DNA of 34,266 nt from Prochlorococcus sp. HOT208_60m_808M21 (lineage in GTDB: Bacteria > Cyanobacteriota > Cyanobacteriia > PCC-6307 > Cyanobiaceae), in NCBI GenBank assembly GCA_002026005.1, contig MWOX01000134.1, positions 1-34,266 of the forward strand, given 5' to 3'. Below, in pieces: positions 1-9,153 of this stretch. Under the pieces are notes generated by a model. The model was not told the origin of the DNA. It saw only the letters and a list, made by a program, of their open reading frames with translations, and ran no database searches. Position numbers and translations under genes: made by a program. Every line of letters starts with the position of its first letter. Positions within the stretch are counted from its first letter, which is position 1.

Positions 1-56
1 AGGGCATTTACTTTCAATGATAATTTATCAGAAGAGATTTCTTGATCATTCATCAT
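1..56 (-). CDS. Possible 5' end of a gene running off the left edge
   Basis: On the minus strand an open frame starts with two consecutive ATG codons (54-56 and 51-53) and reads MMNDQEISSDKLSLKVNA to the window edge without a stop. A TATATAA-like element lies just upstream. If real, it is divergent from the Fur-family gene with about 115 bp between them. Only 18 codons are visible, so no family can be named and chance is possible. Confidence 0.35.
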   Translation of the reverse strand, partial: MMNDQEISSDKLSLKVNA

Positions 57-172
57 TTATATATAAAGATACATTTAACATAATATTTTCAAGAACTTTA
101 GTAAACATTTTAAATTAATAAGTTGTTTTACTCTCATCAAGAGTTATTATTGAGAATAGCCATGGATTAATT

Positions 173-625
173 TTGTCATTATCCTCGCAATACAATGTTA
201 TTACATCCCCTCTTGGTGATGGTTTACATAGAGATGGAAAGAGGTTAACTCCTCAGAGGCTAAAGGTTCTTAATTTATTTGAAAATATTGGCTCTGGAAA
301 GCATCTTAGTGCTGAAGAGGTTCATGAAAAGTTAGTTAAAACAAGCTCCAAAGTTTCCCTAGCAACAATTTATAGAACTTTAAGGCTTTTAGTTCAAATG
401 GGTTTGCTTCATGAATTAGAACTCAGTGAGGGTGGACACAGATATGAATTGCTTAGTAACGACACACCGGACCATCATCATTTGATTTGTATTAGGTGCG
501 GAAGAACAGAAGAATTCGAAAATGACGAAGTTTTAGAGGCAGGCAAAGTCGCAGCAAAAGTTAATGGTTTTAAACTAATTGAATCCTCTTTAAATGTAAG
601 AGCTATTTGTCCTAATTGCATTTAG
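173..625 (+). CDS. Fur-family metal-responsive transcriptional regulator
   Basis: A 150-residue protein of typical Fur-family length. Residues about 20-80 form the winged helix, including LTPQRLKVLNLF and the recognition-helix region LATIYRTLRLL. After that comes the dimerisation/metal domain with a His cluster (101-103), a first CxxC (C106, C109) and a second CxxC (C146, C149) at the very end; in this family the four cysteines bind structural zinc. The start is TTG: no in-frame ATG gives a full N-terminus. Fur, Zur and PerR cannot be separated safely from the sequence. The neighbour is a radical SAM gene on the opposite strand whose stop lies 7 bp away, so the two genes converge and are not co-transcribed. 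Family confidence is high; the metal is unknown. Confidence 0.9.
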   Translation: MSLSSQYNVITSPLGDGLHRDGKRLTPQRLKVLNLFENIGSGKHLSAEEVHEKLVKTSSKVSLATIYRTLRLLVQMGLLHELELSEGGHRYELLSNDTPDHHHLICIRCGRTEEFENDEVLEAGKVAAKVNGFKLIESSLNVRAICPNCI

Positions 626-631
626 CAGGTT

Positions 632-1564
632 TTAACTTAAAGTCCCTCCACAACTTGACCCTGCACCTGCAGTGCAAGCAAAACAATGTTCTTTTACAGC
701 TACCCCGTAGTCAAAAGTAAATGATTCATCCAATAGATCAAAAAGTGTCTTTGGCCCTTTATTCTCTCGGAAATTGATCTGTTGGTTAAAGTCACAATCA
801 TAAATTTCTCCTAACCAATTTACGCTTATAGTTTTTTTACACATAAGATTTTCTAAATTATTTTCATTAAAATTTTCTTTTAGTAATTTGTAATAAGTAT
901 TTAGTTTCCCTTCTCTTCTTAGAGATTCTTCATATCTATTTATTGGCATATTAGTTATTGTGTATAAGTTATTAAAAACAATATTATATTTTTCGAATAG
1001 TATTTTTTTATAATCTTTTTCCAATATTTCCTGAGACGGAGGAAGAATAGGGCTTACAGGATTGTAAACAAGATTTAATTGCAATCCAGTTTCTTTCTTT
1101 CCATAGCCTAAATCATTAAGAATTTTTATAGCATTAATACTTTTTTCAAAAACCCCAAGACCCCTTTGAATCTCAACATTATCTTTTTCATAACATGGTA
1201 GCGAAGCAGTAACTATTACTTTATTCTTTGCAAGAAATTGAGGAAGATCTTCATAACCTTCTTCAAAGAAAATTGTTAAATTGCATCTATCAATAATATC
1301 AACTTGTTTTTTGCTCAAACTAGCTATTAGGTTTTTAAATTCTGGGTGAAGTTCTGGCGCGCCACCTGTTATGTCTAAAGTCTTGATTTTGTACTTATCA
1401 ATTATTTTTGGAATGAGAGATATTATTTCATTGGACATCTTTTCAGTCCTTAGAGGACTTGAATTAACATGACAATGCTTACAAGCCTGATTGCATTTAT
1501 AACCTATATTGATTTGCAATGTTTCTATAGGTTCTTTATATATTGAGGGGAATTTTTCTTTCAT
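632..1564 (-). CDS. arsS: Radical SAM protein, ArsS-like (arsenosugar biosynthesis type)
   Basis: A 310-residue radical SAM enzyme. The N-terminal cluster motif is CNQACKHC (C24, C28, C31), followed by an SAM-binding TGGAPELHPEF segment at about residue 65-75. The C-terminal half fits the DUF3641 extension of the ArsS family: cysteines in MCKKT and YDCDF and a terminal CFACTAGAGSSCGG block (C294, C297, C305), likely holding auxiliary iron-sulfur clusters. ArsS enzymes are tied to conversion of methylated arsenic to arsenosugar precursors. In other cyanobacteria arsS is often beside arsM; no arsM-like methyltransferase is adjacent here. The start is ATG at 1564. It is codirectional with the stpA-like gene 41 bp upstream, so one transcript is possible. 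Family recognition is strong; the substrate is inferred. Confidence 0.82.
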   Translation of the reverse strand: MKEKFPSIYKEPIETLQINIGYKCNQACKHCHVNSSPLRTEKMSNEIISLIPKIIDKYKIKTLDITGGAPELHPEFKNLIASLSKKQVDIIDRCNLTIFFEEGYEDLPQFLAKNKVIVTASLPCYEKDNVEIQRGLGVFEKSINAIKILNDLGYGKKETGLQLNLVYNPVSPILPPSQEILEKDYKKILFEKYNIVFNNLYTITNMPINRYEESLRREGKLNTYYKLLKENFNENNLENLMCKKTISVNWLGEIYDCDFNQQINFRENKGPKTLFDLLDESFTFDYGVAVKEHCFACTAGAGSSCGGTLS

Positions 1565-1605
1565 AAAATCTATTATTTATAAATTGTCATTTGAAAATTC
1601 AAAAG

Positions 1606-2826
1606 TCAACTACTTTTTTTAAAGTTTGATCTCTTATTAGCAAGTTCAATAAACCAACTTATGTATTCTTTGGGACCATTTTGAAAAACCAAGTCAAACT
1701 TTAAGTTGTCATAAAGATCACTGATCCCTCTTAAACCAGTTTTTTTTGTAGAGGGTCTTTCAACTTCACCAGAACTACTATCTACAAAAATTATTTTATT
1801 ATTAATACCAAATTCATTCCCTAATATTTGTATAAATTCTAAAAAAGATCTGTCACTTCCCCCTCTCAAATAACTATTTTCACCATTATTTTTTTTTGAT
1901 GTTATTGTGTCACCAACTCCTACAATCAAAGGCATGTCTTCTGTTTGAATCATACTTTTGCATAAATCAATTTTTCCCGTAATAGAATTTGGAGAGTTTC
2001 TAAAATTAAAATTACTTCCAAAAGGAGCTTTACCTGTTTTATCCTCAATAAATTTATTTAAAAGAAATAAAACTCCAGAATCTTTAACTGCTCCTTTAAT
2101 AAGTAATTGTATGTCTGTTGATCCAATATCATCTTTAGAAGAAAGTTTAATTCTTTCTTTACCATTTTTATTTCCTAAATTTGGTGAAATATGCAGGAAA
2201 AATGAGTTTTTGAGGCCTTCGGATTCAGCTTTAAAGATGATTTCATTCATCATTTTTTCAAAACTAATTTGAATAAGCTTTCTTTTATCAGAATCATTGT
2301 TAACTAAATCAAATAGACTATTGAAATTAATCGTTGGCGAGAAGCGTGTTTCACATATTGATTTTACTGCGTGAAAATTGATATCTTCTTGGTTAAGTTC
2401 AGGAAAAATATTCTTAACTATAAAATTAAACTTTGGTCTTATTAGACTGGGAACTTTGGATAAAAAATTTAGTTCTTTTTCTGAGACTCCTTCAAAACTT
2501 ATTTCACCATTGTTGTCTTGATACTCTACGCCACAGGCTGCTAAACCTCTTAAATATAGTTCTTTGTTTTTTGGCTCAGTAGTGCTTCTTAAACTCCTTT
2601 CTATTATTCTGTTAACCCCTCTTGGACCTTCATGTTCCCCGCAAGTTAATACAAAGAATTCCTCTGCAAATTCTTTTACTGCATAGATATATTTTGATTC
2701 TAATTTTCTAGTCATTGGATCTTTAACTAAAGGTATACAAACTCCGTCAATGTCTTGAATAATTAAGATATTTTTAGAAGAAATTAGTTGTTTTTGTGCC
2801 TTTAAATTACTTGCCATATATTCCAT
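1606..2826 (-). CDS. stpA: Glucosylglycerol-3-phosphate phosphatase (StpA/GgpP-like)
   Basis: A 406-residue protein that I recognise as a homologue of Synechocystis StpA (about 420 residues), which dephosphorylates glucosylglycerol-3-phosphate in the last step of compatible-solute synthesis. Matching blocks are IIQDIDGVCIPLVKDP (the DxDG HAD-type catalytic motif, near residue 24-39), LTCGEHEGPRGV, NSFFLHISPNLG, MPLIVGVGDTITS and RGGSDRSFLEFIQ. Conservation reaches the C-terminus and the frame is unbroken. ATG at 2826 is used; a second in-frame ATG lies three codons later. It is divergent from a GpsA-like gene (164 bp apart) and about 40 bp upstream of the arsS-like gene. The synthase GgpS is not in this window, so the physiological substrate is uncertain. 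Confidence 0.85.
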   Translation of the reverse strand: MEYMASNLKAQKQLISSKNILIIQDIDGVCIPLVKDPMTRKLESKYIYAVKEFAEEFFVLTCGEHEGPRGVNRIIERSLRSTTEPKNKELYLRGLAACGVEYQDNNGEISFEGVSEKELNFLSKVPSLIRPKFNFIVKNIFPELNQEDINFHAVKSICETRFSPTINFNSLFDLVNNDSDKRKLIQISFEKMMNEIIFKAESEGLKNSFFLHISPNLGNKNGKERIKLSSKDDIGSTDIQLLIKGAVKDSGVLFLLNKFIEDKTGKAPFGSNFNFRNSPNSITGKIDLCKSMIQTEDMPLIVGVGDTITSKKNNGENSYLRGGSDRSFLEFIQILGNEFGINNKIIFVDSSSGEVERPSTKKTGLRGISDLYDNLKFDLVFQNGPKEYISWFIELANKRSNFKKSS

Positions 2827-2990
2827 ATGTATAATTATTTCTTTTTTAATTTAATTTCTATATCTCAGTGAAATTATAAATTAAAAAATTCAATATTTAT
2901 AATAAATAATTTGCTATGGTCAAAAATTGCTTTAATGTAGAAAAATGTTGGTATTGGTAAGAAATTAAAAAATTATAAAGAATTTCCAAA

Positions 2991-4499
2991 ATGCAGAATA
3001 ATTTTATAGAAAACATAAATGATGAAAAATATTTTTATTCATTGATTAAAGATATAGAGAAGATGAAAGTTGGATTCTATAGTGTCGGTTTATATCCTGC
3101 ATCATTAGCATACAACTGTGCCATGCATGGAAAATCAAATAATATTCTTCTGGCTCCTAGGGAAGATAGAGATTTGTTAGGTGCTTTCTCAAAAGATGTT
3201 CTTTCTGATATGGATAATCAGATTATTGAAAAAATTAAGAGAATGGGACATTATTCTTCAGAGGGAAAAAGAAAGTCTTTTGATCTAGAAGATCTTCTCT
3301 TAAAATGTGAGATAGTTATTCTTGCTTCAAACAGTAATCACATCCAAGATGATGTTAAACATGCTTTAGAACTCAAAAAAACTTTAAAAAGAGAAAATGT
3401 GGTTCTTGGCTGTCTTGTTGGTTCCTTTTGCATTGATAAAAAAAATAAAAACCCTTTTATTCTCTGTAATAAATATCCTAATTTAGCTTTTTTTACAGGA
3501 TTCCACCGTCATGGAGCTTTACGAAATCCTAATGATAGTTTTACAGCAAATTTCTGTCATCCTGATGCCTTAACTGCTTTAATAGGAGCTCGCATTTTAA
3601 ATCAATTGTCACCGAATATTCAAGTTTCTCCAGGAGTTCATAATGTTGAATGTCAATATATAAAATCAATAAAAAATATATCATCCATATTTGCAGGTTT
3701 TGTAAATAACTTTCATTCCGATAAGCCAGGAATGCTACCTACCATTAATACGATTTTGTTAACTCAATGTTTAGATCAGGCCGCATCAGTATCATTACAA
3801 GTTAGAAAAGAAAATAAATTAGAGAATAAATATCTTTCATTAAAAGAACTTGGTTATGGTGAAGAAATAATTAGTGCAAAGGAAATAATTAATGATGAAT
3901 TTTGTGAAAAAGGAGATTATACTTTTTCTCAATTAAATGCTGTTAAGGCTGATGTCTTAGGGAGCATGACTCTTCCAACTGAAGGAAAACCAACACGGAA
4001 TTTTCAAGCAGGACAAGTTTTATCAGATATGCTTTTGCAACTCAAAAGATGTCCAAAAGAGATATCAGAATTCGTAAATTGGTGTGATAAATACTCTCTA
4101 AGTCAAGGAGGTTTAGAAGGTCTAAAATCTTTAAAATTTTGGCCAGAAATTTATAAAGAATTCAAAATCAAAAATAATAATTGTTCTATGATTAATCTAA
4201 TTTATTTATGCTTTAATGCAAATTCAGAAGAAAAAAAAGAAATTTATAAGGTTTTAATTAGTTCAGAAGAAATTACTAATTTTTGCCAAGAATCTGTGAA
4301 ATCTGAATCATCTTTAGAACTAAATGAAAAATTAAAAGGAGATTATCTTTTTAATGATATTGAAAACCTTTACAAGAAATTGTTTATTGACAAAGAGGAA
4401 AACGATCTTAAGAAAAATGAATATAGTAATCAAATTTCAAATAAAAATCCAAGTTATATCAATGTATTGAAAATTATTAATAATTATTTTAATAATTGA
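2991..4499 (+). CDS. GpsA-like NAD(P)-dependent dehydrogenase with C-terminal extension (function unproven)
   Basis: A 502-residue protein with no firm family name. The element order resembles glycerol-3-phosphate dehydrogenase GpsA: a Rossmann-like start VGFYSVGLYPASLAYN (27-42), CEIVILASNSNHI (106-118), a segment in the place of the GpsA SGP loop (164-186), HNVECQYIKSIKNISSIFAG (218-236, whose lysines could match the substrate lysine), and DVLGSMTLPTEGKPTRNFQAG (321-341), equivalent to the GpsA block ending in Arg-Asn. About 140 Asn/Glu/Lys-rich residues follow that GpsA lacks. The glycine pattern is not canonical GxGxxG. It starts with ATG, divergent from the stpA-like gene, which supports but does not prove a role in glycerol-phosphate metabolism. 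Confidence 0.6.
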   Translation: MQNNFIENINDEKYFYSLIKDIEKMKVGFYSVGLYPASLAYNCAMHGKSNNILLAPREDRDLLGAFSKDVLSDMDNQIIEKIKRMGHYSSEGKRKSFDLEDLLLKCEIVILASNSNHIQDDVKHALELKKTLKRENVVLGCLVGSFCIDKKNKNPFILCNKYPNLAFFTGFHRHGALRNPNDSFTANFCHPDALTALIGARILNQLSPNIQVSPGVHNVECQYIKSIKNISSIFAGFVNNFHSDKPGMLPTINTILLTQCLDQAASVSLQVRKENKLENKYLSLKELGYGEEIISAKEIINDEFCEKGDYTFSQLNAVKADVLGSMTLPTEGKPTRNFQAGQVLSDMLLQLKRCPKEISEFVNWCDKYSLSQGGLEGLKSLKFWPEIYKEFKIKNNNCSMINLIYLCFNANSEEKKEIYKVLISSEEITNFCQESVKSESSLELNEKLKGDYLFNDIENLYKKLFIDKEENDLKKNEYSNQISNKNPSYINVLKIINNYFNN

Positions 4500-4591
4500 T
4501 TACTTATTTGATTTAATAAAACGCTAAGTTCTTCGTTTATTTACTAATCTTGGTTGCGGGGTTAGAATTATTATGGTTTTAAAAGGTTTTT

Positions 4592-5251
4592 TTGAAAAAG
4601 GAATTATCACATCGTTCTCATGAACTGAAAGCTCTTGGTTGGAATCAAGAAGACTTAACAAGATACGAAGATTTATGGGATTACAGTCAAAGATGGGGAT
4701 TAATAAATTTAGAAAGAGAAGATAGACAGTTTTTAAAAAAAGCAGAAAAGTTACTCCCAAAGATCCAAAATAAAAAGATCTCAGTTAAAAAAAATATTGA
4801 AGAAAAATCATATTATTTATGGTTAAATTTTTACCTCGATGAAATTAGTATTTTTAGTAATTCTAACCTTCCAAAAAATAAACATGGTGTTTGGACACTC
4901 TTAATTGAAGAGGAAATAAAACTTCTTAAGGAATTACAACCAGTTATGGGTCTTCCAGATACTATAAAAGCCAAAAATCTATTTGAAAATAGAAAGAATC
5001 TTATCAATAAAGCTTTTAGTGAATTTGAAGCTAAAAACAACGATAAGGTTTTCAATTTTGATGAGGTTTTAAACAACTCTGAAAAAGACGTTGGTAAGAA
5101 TTGGAAATCAATTACTGAAAAAGATCCTGAAGCTAATAAAACTTTTCCAATAATTGATTCAGCAAATATTGAGAAACTCAGATCAGCGATAAAAGAAGAT
5201 TTGAGTTTATATATGAAAGATAATTACCCCTCATTAAAAAAGGATTTATAA
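4592..5251 (+). CDS. Hypothetical protein, 219 aa
   Basis: I do not recognise a family. The product is soluble, highly charged and mostly helical in character, with no signal peptide or membrane segment. Trp- and Tyr-containing stretches occur near residues 15-35 and 70-80, and GVWTLLIEEEIKLLKELQPV at about 103-122 looks like an amphipathic helix. The start is TTG, preceded by AAAAGG at 4581-4586; an ATG at 4573 is in another frame and terminates quickly. It lies between the GpsA-like gene and metY on the same strand, about 90 bp and 70 bp from them, so co-transcription is possible. Probably a lineage-specific conserved protein. Confidence 0.7.
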   Translation: MKKELSHRSHELKALGWNQEDLTRYEDLWDYSQRWGLINLEREDRQFLKKAEKLLPKIQNKKISVKKNIEEKSYYLWLNFYLDEISIFSNSNLPKNKHGVWTLLIEEEIKLLKELQPVMGLPDTIKAKNLFENRKNLINKAFSEFEAKNNDKVFNFDEVLNNSEKDVGKNWKSITEKDPEANKTFPIIDSANIEKLRSAIKEDLSLYMKDNYPSLKKDL

Positions 5252-5304
5252 ATATTTATCTTTTTTTTGTTTTTTTGTACATTTTTAAGTTAAATAGATA
5301 ATAG

Positions 5305-6648
<1,344 letters not shown>

Positions 6649-6661
6649 AAAAGGAGATTTA

Positions 6662-7552
6662 TTGGCTTTAATAATTCCTAGTAACTATCACAAGATTAGT
6701 GATGTTGAGAAAAATCATATATCTTGGATCGAACCTGAATTGGCAAAAAGACAGGATATACGTCCTCTTAGGATTGGTATTTTGAATATAATGCCTCTTG
6801 GCAAGCAGTATGAATTTAACTTACTACATCCACTTGGTTTATCTCCTCTTCAAATTGAGCCAGTTTGGATAAAGCTCAAAACTCATTCTTATAAAACATG
6901 GGATCTTAATCATTTAAACAACCTATATATAACTTGGGAAGAAGCAAATAATCCAGAACCGTTAGATGGAATCATTATTACTGGAGCACCTATTGAGCAC
7001 CTAGCCTTTGAGGAGGTTAAGTATTGGGATGAATTTGTAAAAATTGTAGATGAAGCCAGAAATTCTTGTGCGAGTACTCTTGGATTATGTTGGGCTGGTT
7101 TTGCGCTGGCTTATTTGGCAGGGGTTGATAAGAAAGTTTTTGATAAAAAGTTATTTGGGGTATTCCCTTTAAAAAGTTTAGTTCCTGGACATCCTTTGAT
7201 GGGAACACAAGATGATGAATTTATTTGTCCTCAAAGTAGATTTGCAGGATTACCAGATTTAGAGATGGAGAAGGCACAAAAAGAAGGGAAATTGAATTTG
7301 TTGGCTTATGGAGAAAACGTCGGATATACAATATTTGAATCTAAAGATCAAAAACAACTTATGCATTTAGGTCATCCTGAATATACGGTGCATAGAATTA
7401 TTAGTGAAATTGAAAGAGACAAAGAAAAGGGAGATGTTCCTCCTCCTGAAAATTTTGATCTGAATAGTTCAAAAACCGCTTGGAGATCTCATAGAAATTT
7501 GCTTTTTCAGCAATGGCTTTGGTTTTGTTATCAACAAGTTAGTCTTAATTAA
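6662..7552 (+). CDS. metA: Homoserine O-acyltransferase MetA, predicted acetyl-CoA specific
   Basis: A 296-residue protein of the MetA family (E. coli MetA is about 309). Catalytic elements are visible: nucleophile C143 in GLCWAGFALAYL, H238 and E240 in HLGHPEYTVH, and LNIMPLGKQYEFNLL near residue 41. In TGAPIEHLAFEEV the residue after Ile is Glu (E112). Published work on this family links Glu at the equivalent of E. coli position 111 to acetyl-CoA use and Gly to succinyl-CoA use, so this is predicted to make O-acetylhomoserine, the substrate of adjacent MetY. The start is TTG with a good AAGGAG site at 6651-6656. The stop is 5 bp from the convergent SulP stop. Confidence 0.93.
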   Translation: MALIIPSNYHKISDVEKNHISWIEPELAKRQDIRPLRIGILNIMPLGKQYEFNLLHPLGLSPLQIEPVWIKLKTHSYKTWDLNHLNNLYITWEEANNPEPLDGIIITGAPIEHLAFEEVKYWDEFVKIVDEARNSCASTLGLCWAGFALAYLAGVDKKVFDKKLFGVFPLKSLVPGHPLMGTQDDEFICPQSRFAGLPDLEMEKAQKEGKLNLLAYGENVGYTIFESKDQKQLMHLGHPEYTVHRIISEIERDKEKGDVPPPENFDLNSSKTAWRSHRNLLFQQWLWFCYQQVSLN

Positions 7553-7557
7553 CTTTT

Positions 7558-9123
7558 TTAATGAGCGCTTTCTAAACCACCTAGTCTCTCAAATAAGTTA
7601 AGACTTTCTTTATTTAATCCTACAATCTCAACTTTAGAACCACCATTCTGGAACTTTCTAATAATTTGCTCAAGAGCAACAACACCACTTTGATCCCAAA
7701 TATGAGCTAAAGACATATCAATTACAATATTTTCTGGATGTTCATGAATATCAAATCCTTGTAAGAAATAAATTTTACTAACAAAAAATAATTGTCCTTT
7801 TACTTTGTAGGTAGTCAAATTATTTTCTTTAGCTCTTGAGACAGTTATAACTTTAGCGACTTTTCTGCTGAAAAGGATTGCAGCTAATGCAACTCCAGCA
7901 ATAACTCCAAGTGCAAGATTATGAGGTTTTGTCAGCATTGTAACCGCAAAAGTCATAAGCATTACTGCAGTATCACTTTTAGGTATCTTTCTAATATTTT
8001 TTAATCCATTTATATCTGCTGTACTTATCGCGATCGTTATCATGATTGCTACTAAAGCAGCCATTGGTATTGCTCCAATCCAAGACTTCAAGAGGATAAT
8101 CATAATTAGTAGAGAGATACCTGAGGAAAGAGTTGATAATCTAGATTTACCACCATTTTCAGTATTCATAACAGATTGCCCAACTAAGGCACATCCTGCC
8201 ATTCCACCAAATAAGGATGCCACAATATTTGCGATTCCCTGTCCTCTTGCTTCTTTATTTTTATTAGAACTTGTATCAGTTACATCGTCTAAAATGTCTT
8301 GAGTTAAAAAGGTTTCCATTAAACCCACGAGAGATATTGCAAGTGAAGTCGGTAAAATAACTCCTAATGTTTCAAGACTAAAAGGTACTTTCCCGTTTTC
8401 TATTGATCCAAAAGGAAGAGAAATACTTGGTAATCCATCAGGTAATTTACCCAAATCGCTAACTGTTGGGACATCTAGATTCAAGAATATGCTTATGAGA
8501 GTAATTACTACTATCGCGATAAGTTGAGATGGGACTACTTTTGTGATTTTTGGAAGCCCATAGATAATTATTAATCCTAGGATTACAAGAATCCAAACTA
8601 CTGGGATCTGAGAGTTAACTGGATACTGACTCAAAGTTTGTTCAATTAATCCTTTTGATTCTTTAATACCTATTCCTAACTGAGGAAGTTGTGCCTGAAA
8701 TATTAAAAGCGCCAGTGCATTTACAAATCCACTTAATACTCCCGTTGGCACGAATCGCATTTGGTATGCAAGTCTTAAATATCCCCAAAGAATTTGGAAA
8801 ATTCCAGTTAATATTCCAGCTGCAATAAGATATGGGACTCCTAATCCAGGAGCTTGTGATTCTCCATAAGCAACAAGTCCAGTCATCAAAAGAGCTGTTG
8901 AACCTGTAGCTGAAGTGATCATCCCCCTTCTCCCTCCAACAATCGCAATTGTTATAGATAAGCAAAATGCACCAAAAAGGCCAACTTTAGGATCTACACC
9001 AGCTATACCTGAAAAAGCAATTGCTTCTGGGATCATTGCAAAAGCAACAACTAAGCCTGAGAGAATATTTGACTTTGGATCATCTAACCAATTTTTAGAT
9101 AAATATCTTGAGAAATTTGACAT
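7558..9123 (-). CDS. SulP-family anion permease with STAS domain
   Basis: A 521-residue inner-membrane transporter. The SulP signature appears early (MIPEAIAFSGIAGVDPKVGL, near residue 31-50), followed by about 10-12 hydrophobic segments, conserved GGMAGCALVGQSVMNTENGG and a C-terminal cytoplasmic STAS domain (about 430-521; ENIVIDMSLAHIWDQSGVVA). SulP members in cyanobacteria carry sulfate or bicarbonate (BicA type). The position beside metY-metA suggests sulfate, but the sequence does not decide this. It starts with ATG, 30 bp downstream of the flavin oxidoreductase gene on the same strand, and converges with metA. No frameshift or missing segment is seen. Confidence 0.92.
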   Translation of the reverse strand: MSNFSRYLSKNWLDDPKSNILSGLVVAFAMIPEAIAFSGIAGVDPKVGLFGAFCLSITIAIVGGRRGMITSATGSTALLMTGLVAYGESQAPGLGVPYLIAAGILTGIFQILWGYLRLAYQMRFVPTGVLSGFVNALALLIFQAQLPQLGIGIKESKGLIEQTLSQYPVNSQIPVVWILVILGLIIIYGLPKITKVVPSQLIAIVVITLISIFLNLDVPTVSDLGKLPDGLPSISLPFGSIENGKVPFSLETLGVILPTSLAISLVGLMETFLTQDILDDVTDTSSNKNKEARGQGIANIVASLFGGMAGCALVGQSVMNTENGGKSRLSTLSSGISLLIMIILLKSWIGAIPMAALVAIMITIAISTADINGLKNIRKIPKSDTAVMLMTFAVTMLTKPHNLALGVIAGVALAAILFSRKVAKVITVSRAKENNLTTYKVKGQLFFVSKIYFLQGFDIHEHPENIVIDMSLAHIWDQSGVVALEQIIRKFQNGGSKVEIVGLNKESLNLFERLGGLESAH

Positions 9124-9153
9124 TTTAAGTTTCTTTATAATTAAGAAGTTACC

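Noticed and set aside
18..30. Palindrome TGATAA-T-TTATCA, resembling a Fur/Zur box, upstream of the Fur-family gene
   Set aside because: It is 2 bp shorter than the Zur-type consensus and lies inside a possible coding frame running off the left edge, 140 bp from the regulator start. AT-rich palindromes of this kind are common here.
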